Notes: generated from the sequence alone by a model not told the origin. Shown: positions 17,859-28,119, numbered from the stretch's first letter. The stretch is DNA of 64,000 nt from Thermohalobaculum sp039187815 (GCA_039187815.1 JBCCZI010000001.1:60086-124085); one strand, 5' to 3'. A program made the numbers and translations.

Positions 17859-20800
17859 ATGGCGGATTTCGTCGTAAACACCAATGATGACGAAGAGGCC
17901 GAGACCACCGATCTCGACACCGAGACCGGGGACGGCAATGGTTTGTCGCTGCGCGAGGCGATCGCGTTGGCCAATGAGACCGAAGAAGCCGACACCATCA
18001 CCTTTGATATCGACGGTGGCGCGGCGACGATCTTCCTCGAGAACCTCACCGATTTCGGCGATATCGAGATCACCGAGGCGCTGACCATCGACGGCGATGG
18101 TCTGATCACACTCGACGGCGCGCTGAACGAGCGGATCTTTGAGATCGCCGCGGACACGGCCGTGACGCTGATGGGGCTGACGCTGCGCGACGGCAACCCG
18201 AATGATGGGGAGGGCGGCGGGGCTGTGCGTTCGCTCTCGGATCTGACCGTGGACGGCGTGACCTTCACCGGCAATGGCACCACGGCAGGTGGTGAAGGCG
18301 GTGCGCTCTTGGTCGAGGGGGATCTGACCCTCTCAAACGCCAATTTTGACGGCAACGACACTGCGGGGGTCGGCGGCTCGGGCGGTGCGGTGGCCGTCAG
18401 GGGCGATGCGACGATCACGGACACGGCCTTCACCAACAACGAGACGACCGGCGGCGGTGCTGATGGCGGCGCCCTGTTCGTCACGGGGACTCTCGATGTC
18501 ACCGGAGGGAGCTTCACCAGCAACCTGACTGAGGGAGCCGATGCCCGCGGCGGAGCGATCTTCGCGGGCGGCCTGCTCGATCTCGACGGCGTTCTGATCA
18601 GCAGCAACCGCACCGAGGGCGCGCGCTCGACCGGTGGTGGCGTGCATGCCGATGGCGGCGCCAACATCGCGGGCGGCGCGTTCGACAGCAACACGACCAC
18701 CGGTGAGGACGCCTCTGGAGGCGGGCTCTATGTGGATGGTGCGCTGTCGGTCATGGCCTCAGGCATCGATGCCCCTGAGTTCACGGAAAACCTGACCGGT
18801 GTGCAGGCCGGAACGGGTGAGGGTGCGCGCGGCGGCGCGATCTTCGTCGCGGGCGATGCCGATTTCGATGATGCGCTGTTCGATGGAAACGGGACCGGAG
18901 GCGCGGACGCGGCCGGTGGCGCGCTGGCGGTGACGGGCGCTTTGACCACGATCGACACGGCTTTCACGGACAATGTAACCGATGGCGAGAACAGCCAGGG
19001 CGGTGCGGTGTTCGCGGGCAGCGCCGAGTTCACGACGACCCGGTTCGAAGGCAATGAGACCACGGGCGATGGTGCGGCCGGCGGGGCCGTCTACTCGGAC
19101 GGTGCTGTGGATCTGACGACCAGCTTCCTGGTCGATAACCTCACCCGCGGGGACAACGCGGCCGGTGGCGCCATCCGCGCCGGCAGCCTCGACATCGCCA
19201 ATGGCGGGGCCGATTTTACCGGCAACGAGACGTTGGGGGCTATGTCGCCAGGCGGGCTCGCAGCGGTTTTCGGCGCGCTCAGCGTCTCGAACGCGAATCT
19301 TTTGTCCAATGCCACAAGCGGCGACGACAGCGAGGGCGGCACGTTCTATGCCACCGGCACGGTGGACATCGCCTCGGTGGTGGTCTCGGGTTCCGAGACC
19401 GGCGGCGCGCGCTCCGAAGGGGGCGCCCTCTTTGCCGGCGGCGCCGCGACGGTCATCAGTGCCACCTTCAGTGACAATCGGACCACGGGCGAGGATGCCA
19501 AGGGCGGCGCGATCGCAACCGACAGCACGATCGTGATTGATGCCAGCACGCTCGAGCGCAACACCACATCCGGCGAGGGTGCGACCGGCGGTGGTTTGTC
19601 GTCCGGAGGCGATGCCTGGATTGTTGCCACGACCCTCTCCTCAAACGGCACGACCGGGGCCTCGGCCCGGGGGGGCGGTGCCAATTCCGAAGCCGACCTT
19701 ACGCTTTTGAACTCCACCGTCAGCGGGAACTCGACAACCGGTTCGTTCTCGCTCGGCGGTGGCATCGCGGTCGAGACCCTGGCGGTCGTCGCGAACACCT
19801 CCGTTGTCGCCAACACCACGGCAGGCTCCAGTGCTGGCGGCGGCGGCATCTATGCGGCCGGCGACATTACGCTTTTGAAGGCGACGGTGACGGGCAACCT
19901 CACCTCGGGCGCCAGTTCTCCCGGTGGCGGCATCAACTTTGCCCTCGATCGGCTCTTTGGCGACAGCATCGTCACCGGCAACGCCGCGACGGGCAGCGCC
20001 GAGATCACCAACGACGTCGCTGTCGGTGCCTCCTCAGCCTTTGCCGAGATCGGCGACAACCTCATTGGCCCGGCCGACGCGCCCGCCGAGGCGGTGTTCT
20101 CCCAGACGGTGACCATCGCGCCTGGCATCGAGGCGGGCGTGCTGGCGGCGAACGGAGGCCAAGTGGCGACGGTCGACCTGTTGGATCAGGGCTCGAACCT
20201 CGCGCTGGACCGAGGCGTCACTTTGCTGCTCGACGAAGCGTTGCGAGGCGTCGATTTGAACGGCGACGGTGACCAGGAGGATCTCTTCCAGACCGACGCC
20301 CGCGGCACCGGATTTGCGCGCGATGTCGATCTGGCCGGTGTCGGGCGCGACAGCGCGGGCTTTGGCGATCTCGGCGCCATCGAGGCGAGCGGCGCCAACC
20401 GCCAGCCCATCGCCCAAGACGATCTGAGGACGCTCAACGAGGACTCGGGCCCCGTCACCATCGATCTGCTGCTCAACGACAGCGATCTCGACCCCGGCAC
20501 CACGCTCATCGTCACCTCGATCGACGACACGGATGTGGTGGGGGAGGCCAATCTCTCCTCTAATGGCCAGAGCCTGATCTACGACCCGTCCGGACAGTTT
20601 GGAACGCTGCCCGTGGGGGACTCGGCCCAGGACATAATCAGCTATACGATCTCGGACCAAGAGGGCGGCACCGCAACGGCCCAGGCCATCTTCACCATCA
20701 CCGGCCTGAACGATGCCCCGCGCACCATCGAGGATACGGGCCAGATCGGAGCGCTGGCTGGTGAGACCAGCTTTGATGTGCTGATGAACGACGTGGATGT

Positions 20801-21740
20801 GGACGAGGGCGATACGATTGCGCTGAGCGATGTCGATCTGACGGAGACCTTCGGCACGGCGCGCATCTCGGATGATGGATCGACGCTGCTCTACGACCCC
20901 AACGGTGCTTTCGACAACATCAGCGTTGGCGGCACGGCGGTCGACACGGTCGGCTATACGATCCGCGACACCAGTGGCGCGACGGCGACGGGCACGCTGA
21001 CCCTGACGGTGGTCGGCGAGGCGAGCGCCAACACCCCGCCGGTAGCGGTCGATGATTTCGGGATAACCACCGAGCGGGCGGCAATCGAGCTCGATCTGCT
21101 GACCGGATCGGGGGCCGACAGCGACCCCGATGGCGACGCCTTGTCCATCGCCTCGCTCAGCAGTCCTGCAAACGGTCTGGTGGTCCTGCAAGAGGACGGC
21201 ACGGTGCTGTACCGCCCGCGCGAGGACTTCGTTGGCAATGATAGCTTTGACTACGAGGTCGAGGATGGTCGTGGCGGCATCGACACTGGCACCGTCACGG
21301 TGACCGTCTCGGAAGATCCTGGAACGACCTCGCTGCCGCTCGGGGATGCGCAGACGGTTGCATTCGCCTATGAGGCGGGGCTAGACCGCGACGGGAACAT
21401 CGATCTGCCCGGGTTGAACTTTTGGATTGGGGCGCGGGCGGATGGGTTGTCCGAGGATGATCTCGCCCAGGCATTTCTCGACAGCCCCGAGTTCGAGGCC
21501 TCGTTCGGGGATCCGGATACGCTCAGTGACCGCGAGCTGGTCGAGCAGTTCTATCTCAACGTGCTCAACCGGGCGGGCGAGGAGGGCGGCATCAATTTCT
21601 GGGAGACTGCGCTCTCGGATCCGAATTTCGACCGCAACGATCTGCTGATCGCCTTTGCGGACAGCCCCGAGAACCTGCTCGGCTCGCCCGAGGTGACCAC
21701 GCTCACCGAGGTCTCGCCCGGCATGTGGGATTTCGTCTGA
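17859..21740 (+). CDS. large beta-helix / Ig-like / DUF4214 surface or secreted protein
   Basis: Acidic protein of 1293 residues, probably extracellular. Residues about 1-60 form a CSLREA-type N-terminal segment (LSLREAIALANE). About 100-760 hold many glycine-rich repeats with the pattern GGALxxxG...FxxNxTxG, predicted as a right-handed parallel beta-helix. Three Ig/cadherin-like modules follow from about residues 846, 950 and 1057, each with an NDxDxD-like calcium-type motif. The C-terminal DUF4214 domain (about 1165-1285) has FWIGARADGLSEDDLAQAF and FYLNVLNRAGEEGGINFW. There is no Sec signal peptide and no classical RTX nonapeptide run, so the export route is unclear. Adhesin or matrix protein is the best guess; no catalytic motif was recognised. 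Confidence 0.8.
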   Translation: MADFVVNTNDDEEAETTDLDTETGDGNGLSLREAIALANETEEADTITFDIDGGAATIFLENLTDFGDIEITEALTIDGDGLITLDGALNERIFEIAADTAVTLMGLTLRDGNPNDGEGGGAVRSLSDLTVDGVTFTGNGTTAGGEGGALLVEGDLTLSNANFDGNDTAGVGGSGGAVAVRGDATITDTAFTNNETTGGGADGGALFVTGTLDVTGGSFTSNLTEGADARGGAIFAGGLLDLDGVLISSNRTEGARSTGGGVHADGGANIAGGAFDSNTTTGEDASGGGLYVDGALSVMASGIDAPEFTENLTGVQAGTGEGARGGAIFVAGDADFDDALFDGNGTGGADAAGGALAVTGALTTIDTAFTDNVTDGENSQGGAVFAGSAEFTTTRFEGNETTGDGAAGGAVYSDGAVDLTTSFLVDNLTRGDNAAGGAIRAGSLDIANGGADFTGNETLGAMSPGGLAAVFGALSVSNANLLSNATSGDDSEGGTFYATGTVDIASVVVSGSETGGARSEGGALFAGGAATVISATFSDNRTTGEDAKGGAIATDSTIVIDASTLERNTTSGEGATGGGLSSGGDAWIVATTLSSNGTTGASARGGGANSEADLTLLNSTVSGNSTTGSFSLGGGIAVETLAVVANTSVVANTTAGSSAGGGGIYAAGDITLLKATVTGNLTSGASSPGGGINFALDRLFGDSIVTGNAATGSAEITNDVAVGASSAFAEIGDNLIGPADAPAEAVFSQTVTIAPGIEAGVLAANGGQVATVDLLDQGSNLALDRGVTLLLDEALRGVDLNGDGDQEDLFQTDARGTGFARDVDLAGVGRDSAGFGDLGAIEASGANRQPIAQDDLRTLNEDSGPVTIDLLLNDSDLDPGTTLIVTSIDDTDVVGEANLSSNGQSLIYDPSGQFGTLPVGDSAQDIISYTISDQEGGTATAQAIFTITGLNDAPRTIEDTGQIGALAGETSFDVLMNDVDVDEGDTIALSDVDLTETFGTARISDDGSTLLYDPNGAFDNISVGGTAVDTVGYTIRDTSGATATGTLTLTVVGEASANTPPVAVDDFGITTERAAIELDLLTGSGADSDPDGDALSIASLSSPANGLVVLQEDGTVLYRPREDFVGNDSFDYEVEDGRGGIDTGTVTVTVSEDPGTTSLPLGDAQTVAFAYEAGLDRDGNIDLPGLNFWIGARADGLSEDDLAQAFLDSPEFEASFGDPDTLSDRELVEQFYLNVLNRAGEEGGINFWETALSDPNFDRNDLLIAFADSPENLLGSPEVTTLTEVSPGMWDFV

Positions 21741-21751
21741 CAAACCGCTTG

Positions 21752-21803
21752 CGCCCTCCGGTAGATTCGATATATCTAGAAATATCGAATCTACCGGAGG
21801 GCG
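21752..21803. promoter_or_regulatory. 52-bp element with perfect 22-bp inverted arms, probable ArsR operator/promoter
   Basis: Left arm 21752-21773 is the exact reverse complement of right arm 21782-21803; the 8-bp centre is ATCTAGAA. It ends 3 bp before the ArsR start codon and contains its Shine-Dalgarno sequence. A candidate -10 (TATATC, 21771-21776) and a weak -35 (TTGCGC, 21749-21754) lie on its left side, so it covers promoter, transcription start and ribosome site. Half-sites containing ATATCGAAT resemble ArsR-family operators. It starts 11 bp after the preceding stop and could also act as a terminator. Confidence 0.8.
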
Positions 21804-21806
21804 GAG

Positions 21807-22127
21807 ATGACCGTCGACCTGATCGAAGACGCCGATGCCGTAGCGGCGGCCCAGGCTTTTGCAGCACTGGGCGCACCGCAGCGCCTGGCCATTCTGCGGG
21901 CTTTGGTGCGGGCCGGCCCGGCCGGCCTGCCCGTGGGCAGTTTGGGAGAGCGGCTCGACGTCGCGCCCTCGACCCTGAGCCACCATATCGCAGCCCTGGT
22001 GCGGGCCGGGCTGGTCAGCCAGACCCGTGAGGGCCGCAGCCTCTATTGCCGCGCTGCCTTTGACCGCGTCGAGGGCCTAGCCGGTTTTCTGCTGCGAGAG
22101 TGCTGCCGGGATGAGGACCACGCATGA
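21807..22127 (+). CDS. ArsR/SmtB family transcriptional repressor
   Basis: Winged-helix metalloregulator of 106 residues. ALGAPQRLAILRALVRAG is the first helix pair, and LDVAPSTLSHHIAALVRAGLV is the recognition helix with the classic S-T-L-S-H-H motif; the wing is TREGRSLYCRA. Three cysteines, Cys81 and the pair Cys99-Cys100 near the C-terminus, are placed where thiol-type arsenical sensors put their ligands, not at the alpha-3 CxC site of plasmid ArsR. First gene of a tightly packed operon (4-bp overlap with the next gene), directly downstream of the large inverted repeat that is probably its own operator. Confidence 0.93.
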   Translation: MTVDLIEDADAVAAAQAFAALGAPQRLAILRALVRAGPAGLPVGSLGERLDVAPSTLSHHIAALVRAGLVSQTREGRSLYCRAAFDRVEGLAGFLLRECCRDEDHA

Positions 22128-22969
22128 CCCCGCCTCTCAGCGCCCGCACTGTCCAGGTTTCGGTGCTCGAAGATGCGCCGAGCGATGCTTGGCTGATCGC
22201 CCCGCGCCCCTTTGGTCACTGGAACCAGCGGATGATCCGGTTCGAGGCGAGTGGCGCCACGGCCCTTGCCGAGACCTGCGCGACCAACAGCCAGCAGCAC
22301 GCCTATCTGATCTGTGCGACGGGCCGGCCTTGCTTGTCCTGGAGGGTCGAGCGGTCGGAAGACGCGGCCCCGGATTGGGTCTGGCAGATCGCCGACAACA
22401 GCCACACGCTGGCCGATGCCGGTCTACAGGCCCAGGCGGCCGAGCTTTGCTGCGGGGCGCCGAATGAACGCGCGGCCCTCCGCGCCATCCTCGAGACCGC
22501 ACGGGGCATGTTCGCCTATGATCACCCCGAGGAGCGCTTCACCGCCGGCCACGACACGGTGCCCGCCCTCTGCGGCACCACCAAAGGCAGCTGCGTGGAC
22601 ATCAACACCTTTGTCCTAGCCGCGGCCCGGACGCAGGGGCTGACGGGCCAGTACATCGCTGGCTATTGGTTCGGGCCCGGGCGCACCACCACGCCCGATA
22701 TGCATTGCTGGTTGGCCTTCCATGTGGACGGCCAGCTCGAGTTCTGGGACGTGGCCCATCACCTCAAATGGGGTGTCGAGGGCTTCGGCCCGGGGCTCAA
22801 TCCCGCAGGCGGGCGCCGGATCGGCATGAGCTGTGGCCGCGGCCTGACCTTTGACACCCCCCTTGGCGCGATCGCGATCAGCCATTTTTCGGAACCGTTT
22901 TGGGTGTTGCCCGGCGGCGAGACCCGCCCGGCACCCATCCGCATCGACCTCGAGGAGGAACCCGTATGA
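22124..22969 (+). CDS. transglutaminase-like cysteine protease-fold protein
   Basis: Protein of 281 residues with a transglutaminase/papain-like core. The catalytic triad is readable as Cys157 (KGSCVDINTF), His194 (DMHCWLAFHV) and Asp209 (LEFWDVAHHLKWG). An N-terminal domain of about 110 residues precedes it, with no signal peptide or membrane span, so it is probably cytosolic. It overlaps both neighbours by 4 bp (ATGA), so it is firmly part of the arsR-permease operon. Additional cysteines (CATNS, CATGRPC, CCG, SCGRG) could bind thiophilic ligands. The substrate is unknown; a role in metalloid or thiol handling is inferred only from context. Confidence 0.78.
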   Translation: MTPPLSARTVQVSVLEDAPSDAWLIAPRPFGHWNQRMIRFEASGATALAETCATNSQQHAYLICATGRPCLSWRVERSEDAAPDWVWQIADNSHTLADAGLQAQAAELCCGAPNERAALRAILETARGMFAYDHPEERFTAGHDTVPALCGTTKGSCVDINTFVLAAARTQGLTGQYIAGYWFGPGRTTTPDMHCWLAFHVDGQLEFWDVAHHLKWGVEGFGPGLNPAGGRRIGMSCGRGLTFDTPLGAIAISHFSEPFWVLPGGETRPAPIRIDLEEEPV

Positions 22970-24006
22970 CAACCCTCGTTCTGGAACGCGCCGGCTTGGC
23001 GTTGGCGCGGCTCCGGCGCGCCGATGTGGTCTGGCTACTTGTGCTGCTGATCCCTCTGGTGGTCTGGGCGCTCGACCCGGTCCAGGTGGACAGCGTGCTC
23101 AGCTTCGCGCTCTCGGCGTTTTTGGGCACGCTGCCCTACATCGCCATCGCCGTCGGCCTGATCGGATATCTGCGAGCCAGTGGCGCCGAAGGCGTGCTGG
23201 CCGATGCCTTCCAGGGGCGCGAGACCCGGATGATCGTCGTCGCAGCTTTGGTTGGCGGTCTCGCCCCGTTCTGCTCCTGTGAGGTGATCCCCTTTGTCGC
23301 TGCCCTGCTGGCCGCCGGAGCCCCGCTTGCGGCGGTGATGGCGTTCTGGCTGTCCTCGCCCCTGATGGATCCGCCGCAATTCTTCATCACCGCGGGTGCG
23401 CTCGGGTTCGAGTTTGCCATCGCCAAGACGATCTTCGCCGTGGTGCTCGGGCTCGGTGGCGGCTTTGTCGTCAAGGCGCTTGTGCAGAGTGGCGCCTTTG
23501 CCAATCCGCTGCGGGCGCAGAAATCCTGCGGCTCGTGCTGTGGCACCGGCAAGGCGATGCGTCAGCGCCCGGTCTGGAAGTTCTGGGAGGAGGCGCCGCG
23601 CCGCCAGGCCTTTGCCGAAGCGGCTGGCGAGAACGCACTGTTCCTGACCAAGTGGCTGAGCCTTGCCTATCTGCTCGAAGCGCTGCTCGTGCACTATGTG
23701 CCGGCGTCGATGATTGCCTCGGTGGTCGGCGGCGACGGCGTCATGCCCGTCGTGATCGGAGCGCTGGTCGGCGCCCCGGCTTATCTGAACGGCTATGCCG
23801 CTCCGCCGCTGATTGCGGGTTTGATGGAGACCGGCATGAGCGCCGGTGCCGCCATGGCCTTTATGCTGGCCGGCGCCGTGAGCTCGGTGCCCGCCATGGC
23901 AGCGGTCTTCGCCTTGGTCCGGCGTGAGGTGTTCGCCACCTATCTCATGCTCGGGATCGGCGGCGCCATTCTGTGCGGCCTCGTCTTTGGCTGGGTCATG
24001 GGCTAG
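22966..24006 (+). CDS. ArsP/YraQ-type (DUF318) permease
   Basis: Inner-membrane permease of 346 residues with about eight to ten helices in two homologous halves. The first half has the invariant GGLAPFCSCEVIPF motif (Cys103 and Cys105), and LSSPLMDPPQFFI follows. A cytoplasmic loop has a CGSCC cluster (Cys188, Cys191, Cys192). The second half has VGAPAYLNGYAAPPLI. This is the PF03773 family, which includes ArsP, an efflux permease for trivalent organoarsenicals. Preceded by ArsR with a C-terminal Cys pair, an organoarsenical or other soft-metal efflux role is plausible but unproven. Start at 22966 by ATGA overlap. Confidence 0.85.
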   Translation: MTTLVLERAGLALARLRRADVVWLLVLLIPLVVWALDPVQVDSVLSFALSAFLGTLPYIAIAVGLIGYLRASGAEGVLADAFQGRETRMIVVAALVGGLAPFCSCEVIPFVAALLAAGAPLAAVMAFWLSSPLMDPPQFFITAGALGFEFAIAKTIFAVVLGLGGGFVVKALVQSGAFANPLRAQKSCGSCCGTGKAMRQRPVWKFWEEAPRRQAFAEAAGENALFLTKWLSLAYLLEALLVHYVPASMIASVVGGDGVMPVVIGALVGAPAYLNGYAAPPLIAGLMETGMSAGAAMAFMLAGAVSSVPAMAAVFALVRREVFATYLMLGIGGAILCGLVFGWVMG

Positions 24007-24020
24007 CGGGCGTCCGCCGC

Positions 24021-24188
24021 TCAGGCTCGCGACAGAATGCTGGCACAGGCGGCGGTGGCCAAGACGAGGACGATGATGAAGACCAGCGGGTTGCTGCCGA
24101 GCATGGTGGCAACCTGCGCGATCACCTCAAGGGGCGAGCCCGGGGCTTGGGCGTTCAGGACGCCCATCTCTTCATAACGATTGTTCAT
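24021..24188 (-). CDS. small single-span membrane protein
   Basis: Open frame of 55 residues with GGAGAG at ideal distance before the ATG at 24188. The soluble N-terminal half (MNNRYEEMGVLNAQAPGS) is followed by a strongly hydrophobic helix (LVFIIVLVLATAACASIL) and a short basic end. No recognised family. It converges with the ArsP-like permease (14-bp gap) and lies downstream of another small membrane protein on the same strand, with which it may be co-transcribed. Confidence 0.6.
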   Translation of the reverse strand: MNNRYEEMGVLNAQAPGSPLEVIAQVATMLGSNPLVFIIVLVLATAACASILSRA

Positions 24189-24430
24189 ATGCTCTCCATT
24201 CATGCGTGCTGGTGCCCGTTTGGGCGGTCGCATGGCAGGAGAGCAATCGGCATGCCAAGTGGGCCGAAGCTTCGCCGATAGACAGCCAAGCCATTGGGCT
24301 GTCGCAGCTTTTCTCACCGGCACGCCGGTTGAGCGAAGCCCACACTTTTGTCCGGATGCCGCCGTCGACACGCAACGGGGCGCTGGGAGACGCCCGCCCT
24401 GGGACGGTTGTGCCAGAACGGGTCAGGCGG

Positions 24431-24637
24431 TCAGTACCGCCGCCGGCTCCACCGCACCGCCCGATTGCTGCCGGTCAGCCCCGACACCAGATAGACGATT
24501 GGCAGGACCCAAAACAGGTGAATGGGCTCAAACCCGTTCTGGAGGAGATCGTTGAACACCTTCTCAAGGATCGAAGGTTCCCATCCCGGAGCATAGCGAT
24601 GGCCAGCACCGAGATCGCGCAAAGGATCGAACCACAT
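24431..24637 (-). CDS. small single-span membrane protein
   Basis: Open frame of 68 residues with AGAGGTG at -9 from the ATG at 24637. A polar, aromatic N-terminal part (WFDPLRDLGAG, APGWEPSILEKVFNDLL) leads into one membrane helix (PIHLFWVLPIVYLVSGL) and a strongly basic tail (NRAVRWSRRRY), predicting N-out/C-in orientation. No family recognised. The His at the helix start and aromatic flanks are reminiscent of antenna-associated small proteins, but similarity is too weak to claim. The next small gene starts 242 bp downstream on the same strand. Confidence 0.6.
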   Translation of the reverse strand: MWFDPLRDLGAGHRYAPGWEPSILEKVFNDLLQNGFEPIHLFWVLPIVYLVSGLTGSNRAVRWSRRRY

Positions 24638-24820
24638 GACGCACCTCTTAACCTGACCGACGCGAACCGAAGAGCGCCGGTCTCACGCTGCAATCATCGC
24701 GCGGTGGGGTTAAAACAGAGGTAATGCTACCCGCGTCTTCACCCTATGCTGGGTGCATGGCGTCGGAACGGCTGCAGCAGGCGTCAAGATGGAAACGCCA
24801 AGACGCGGATCAGGCCTTGA

Positions 24821-26428
<1,608 letters not shown>

Positions 26429-26441
26429 GGCCGTCCTATAC

Positions 26442-27566
26442 CTAGAGTTCCGACGCCTCGTCCATAGCATCGCCGGGCTTGAGATGCTTTACGATGAGTT
26501 TGCCGACCAACCCGCCGGCGCCGAAACCCACCGCACCTGCGACCAGACCACCCATCACGCTAAAGCCGAGAATGATACCGATCGGCACGGCCGCATCCAT
26601 GAGGTTATAGAGCCCGAAATATTCATTCAGGTTCTGCTCCAGCCGCTTGATGGCCCTTTGCCCGCGGGTCAGGACGATCTCGGCCTGGGCCTCCGTCGTC
26701 GCTTCTCCAAGTGAGGGAAGGCTGCGAGCGATAGCATCCACATCATGCGTCAGCTCGTCGAGCATCCCGTATAAGCCGAGCTTGGCCTCCTCGCCCAACG
26801 AATTGCTGACCCGAACCCGGTCGCGATACGCGCCGATCTTGATCTTGAGATCAGTGGTCAACAGCATGATGGCGTCGCAGTTGTCATCGATCCGCCGGCG
26901 CGCTTCCGCGATGTCCGGGTTCTCAAGGGCCTCTTGAGTTGGCGGCGAGCCGACGGATGCTCCCAGCTCAGGCTCGGCGCCGTCGTCATCAAGCCAAGGG
27001 TTTTTGAGGTCGGCGGGGACTTTGGTCCAGCGGTCGCCGCGCATGCTGTTGAGCTGCTCTTGCGTCAGGCCGATGGCTCGGGAAAGGTCGGTCGTCATGC
27101 TAGGTTTGCGGCCAGAACCTTCACTCGCTTCGAAAGTCACGACATGGCCGTCCGTAACGTCAAAAGAGCGAACATTCGCCGCCTCGAGTTTCGACATACC
27201 GACGTTCGTACTTGTAAGGTTCGTTCCTCGAAGACTGGCTCCTTCGAGACCTGCTCCTTCTAAGTTCGCCTCCTCCAGGTTCGCTCTATCCAGGACAGTC
27301 TCGGCAAGGATCGCGCCAACGAGGCTGGCTCCTGTAAGGTCCGACCCCATGAGAAGCGCGCCAGCAAGATCGGCTCCGGTGAGGCGTGCCTCAATGAGTT
27401 GCGCCCCCCTCAGGTTCGCATTTCTTAGGTTTGCTCCCCGAAGATCAAAACCAGTGAACTCCGCCGCCTCAAGGTCGGGATCAGGCAGGAAGTCATTGCC
27501 CGCACGGCGCATGTTCCAAGCTTTAACGCCTTCTTCGAGCCACTTGAGATGTTGGGGGTTTGCCAT
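26442..27566 (-). CDS. pentapeptide-repeat protein with C-terminal membrane anchor
   Basis: 374 residues. Residues about 30-140 are A(N/D)LxxA pentapeptide repeats (AEFTGFDLRGANLRNANLRG onwards), which fold as a right-handed quadrilateral beta-helix. A linker and a helical domain follow (about 195-320; residues RRIDDNCDAIMLLTTDLK onwards). A glycine-rich hydrophobic segment near the C-terminus (GIILGFSVMGGLVAGAVGFGAG) is a likely membrane anchor. GAGG precedes the ATG at 27566. Function unknown; some pentapeptide proteins mimic DNA, but this one looks membrane-tethered. Upstream of prfC in the same direction. Confidence 0.75.
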   Translation of the reverse strand: MANPQHLKWLEEGVKAWNMRRAGNDFLPDPDLEAAEFTGFDLRGANLRNANLRGAQLIEARLTGADLAGALLMGSDLTGASLVGAILAETVLDRANLEEANLEGAGLEGASLRGTNLTSTNVGMSKLEAANVRSFDVTDGHVVTFEASEGSGRKPSMTTDLSRAIGLTQEQLNSMRGDRWTKVPADLKNPWLDDDGAEPELGASVGSPPTQEALENPDIAEARRRIDDNCDAIMLLTTDLKIKIGAYRDRVRVSNSLGEEAKLGLYGMLDELTHDVDAIARSLPSLGEATTEAQAEIVLTRGQRAIKRLEQNLNEYFGLYNLMDAAVPIGIILGFSVMGGLVAGAVGFGAGGLVGKLIVKHLKPGDAMDEASEL

Positions 27567-27701
27567 GGGGAGCCTCAAATGTGTTTGTGCTGAGGGTAGC
27601 GGGGCAGGGGGGCTGCGCAAGAGGTTCGGGATTTGTTGCTTCCCCGCGTTTGGCGAATCAGTTAACAAATGAACAGAACAGGAACATCAGGGAGAGCCGC
27701 C

Positions 27702-28079
27702 ATGGCCAGTCTTCAGGAGATCGCAGACGCCCTCGTTGCCCATTGCCGCAACAACACCGAACGGGACGGGTTGGACACGCTCTATGCGCCCGATGCCGTC
27801 TCGGTCGAGGCCATGGCCATGCCAGGCACGGACAGCCGGGAGGTGCAGGGCATCGCCGGCATCAAGGGCAAGCACGACTGGTGGGACAGCGCGTTTGAGG
27901 TGCACGACGCTAAGGTGGATGGTCCCTATCCCCATGGCGATGACCGATTTGGCGTGATCTTCGAGATCGACTGCACCGAGCGCGCCAGTGGCAATCGGAG
28001 CCAGATGAAGGAGATGGCCATCTACCATGTGGCCGATGGCAAGATCGTTCGGGAAGAGTTCTTCTACCCGACGGCTTGA
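27702..28079 (+). CDS. SnoaL-like / NTF2-fold protein
   Basis: Cytosolic protein of 125 residues with the cone-shaped alpha+beta barrel pattern of the NTF2/SnoaL superfamily. The opening SLQEIADALVAHCRNNTERDG and LDTLYAPDAVSVEAMAMPG are followed by GIAGIKGKHDWW and a C-terminal IYHVADGKIVREEFFYP. It resembles stand-alone SnoaL-like proteins of unknown substrate. GGAGAG precedes the ATG at 27702. It is divergent from the pentapeptide gene and convergent with the PilJ-domain gene. Confidence 0.8.
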   Translation: MASLQEIADALVAHCRNNTERDGLDTLYAPDAVSVEAMAMPGTDSREVQGIAGIKGKHDWWDSAFEVHDAKVDGPYPHGDDRFGVIFEIDCTERASGNRSQMKEMAIYHVADGKIVREEFFYPTA

Positions 28080-28086
28080 GATGCGC

Positions 28087-28109
28087 GGGAGCCCGGTGTC
28101 CGGGCTCCC
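28087..28109. terminator. bidirectional terminator-like hairpin
   Basis: Perfect 10-bp GC-rich stem (GGGAGCCCGG / CCGGGCTCCC) with a 3-base loop, 7 bp past the SnoaL-like stop and just beyond the stop of the convergent PilJ gene. It is ideally placed to separate the two transcripts. No T tract, so termination strength is inferred. Confidence 0.6.
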
Positions 28110-28119
28110 CGGTACCGAA

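Noticed and set aside
18200..19950. Periodic repeats that could suggest a CRISPR array or tandem DNA repeat
   Set aside because: Repeats are degenerate at DNA level and in phase with a single reading frame; they encode beta-helix coils.
20034..21191. 385-codon minus-strand frame inside the giant surface-protein gene
   Set aside because: Shadow of the Ig-like region; Arg/Gly-rich with no homology.
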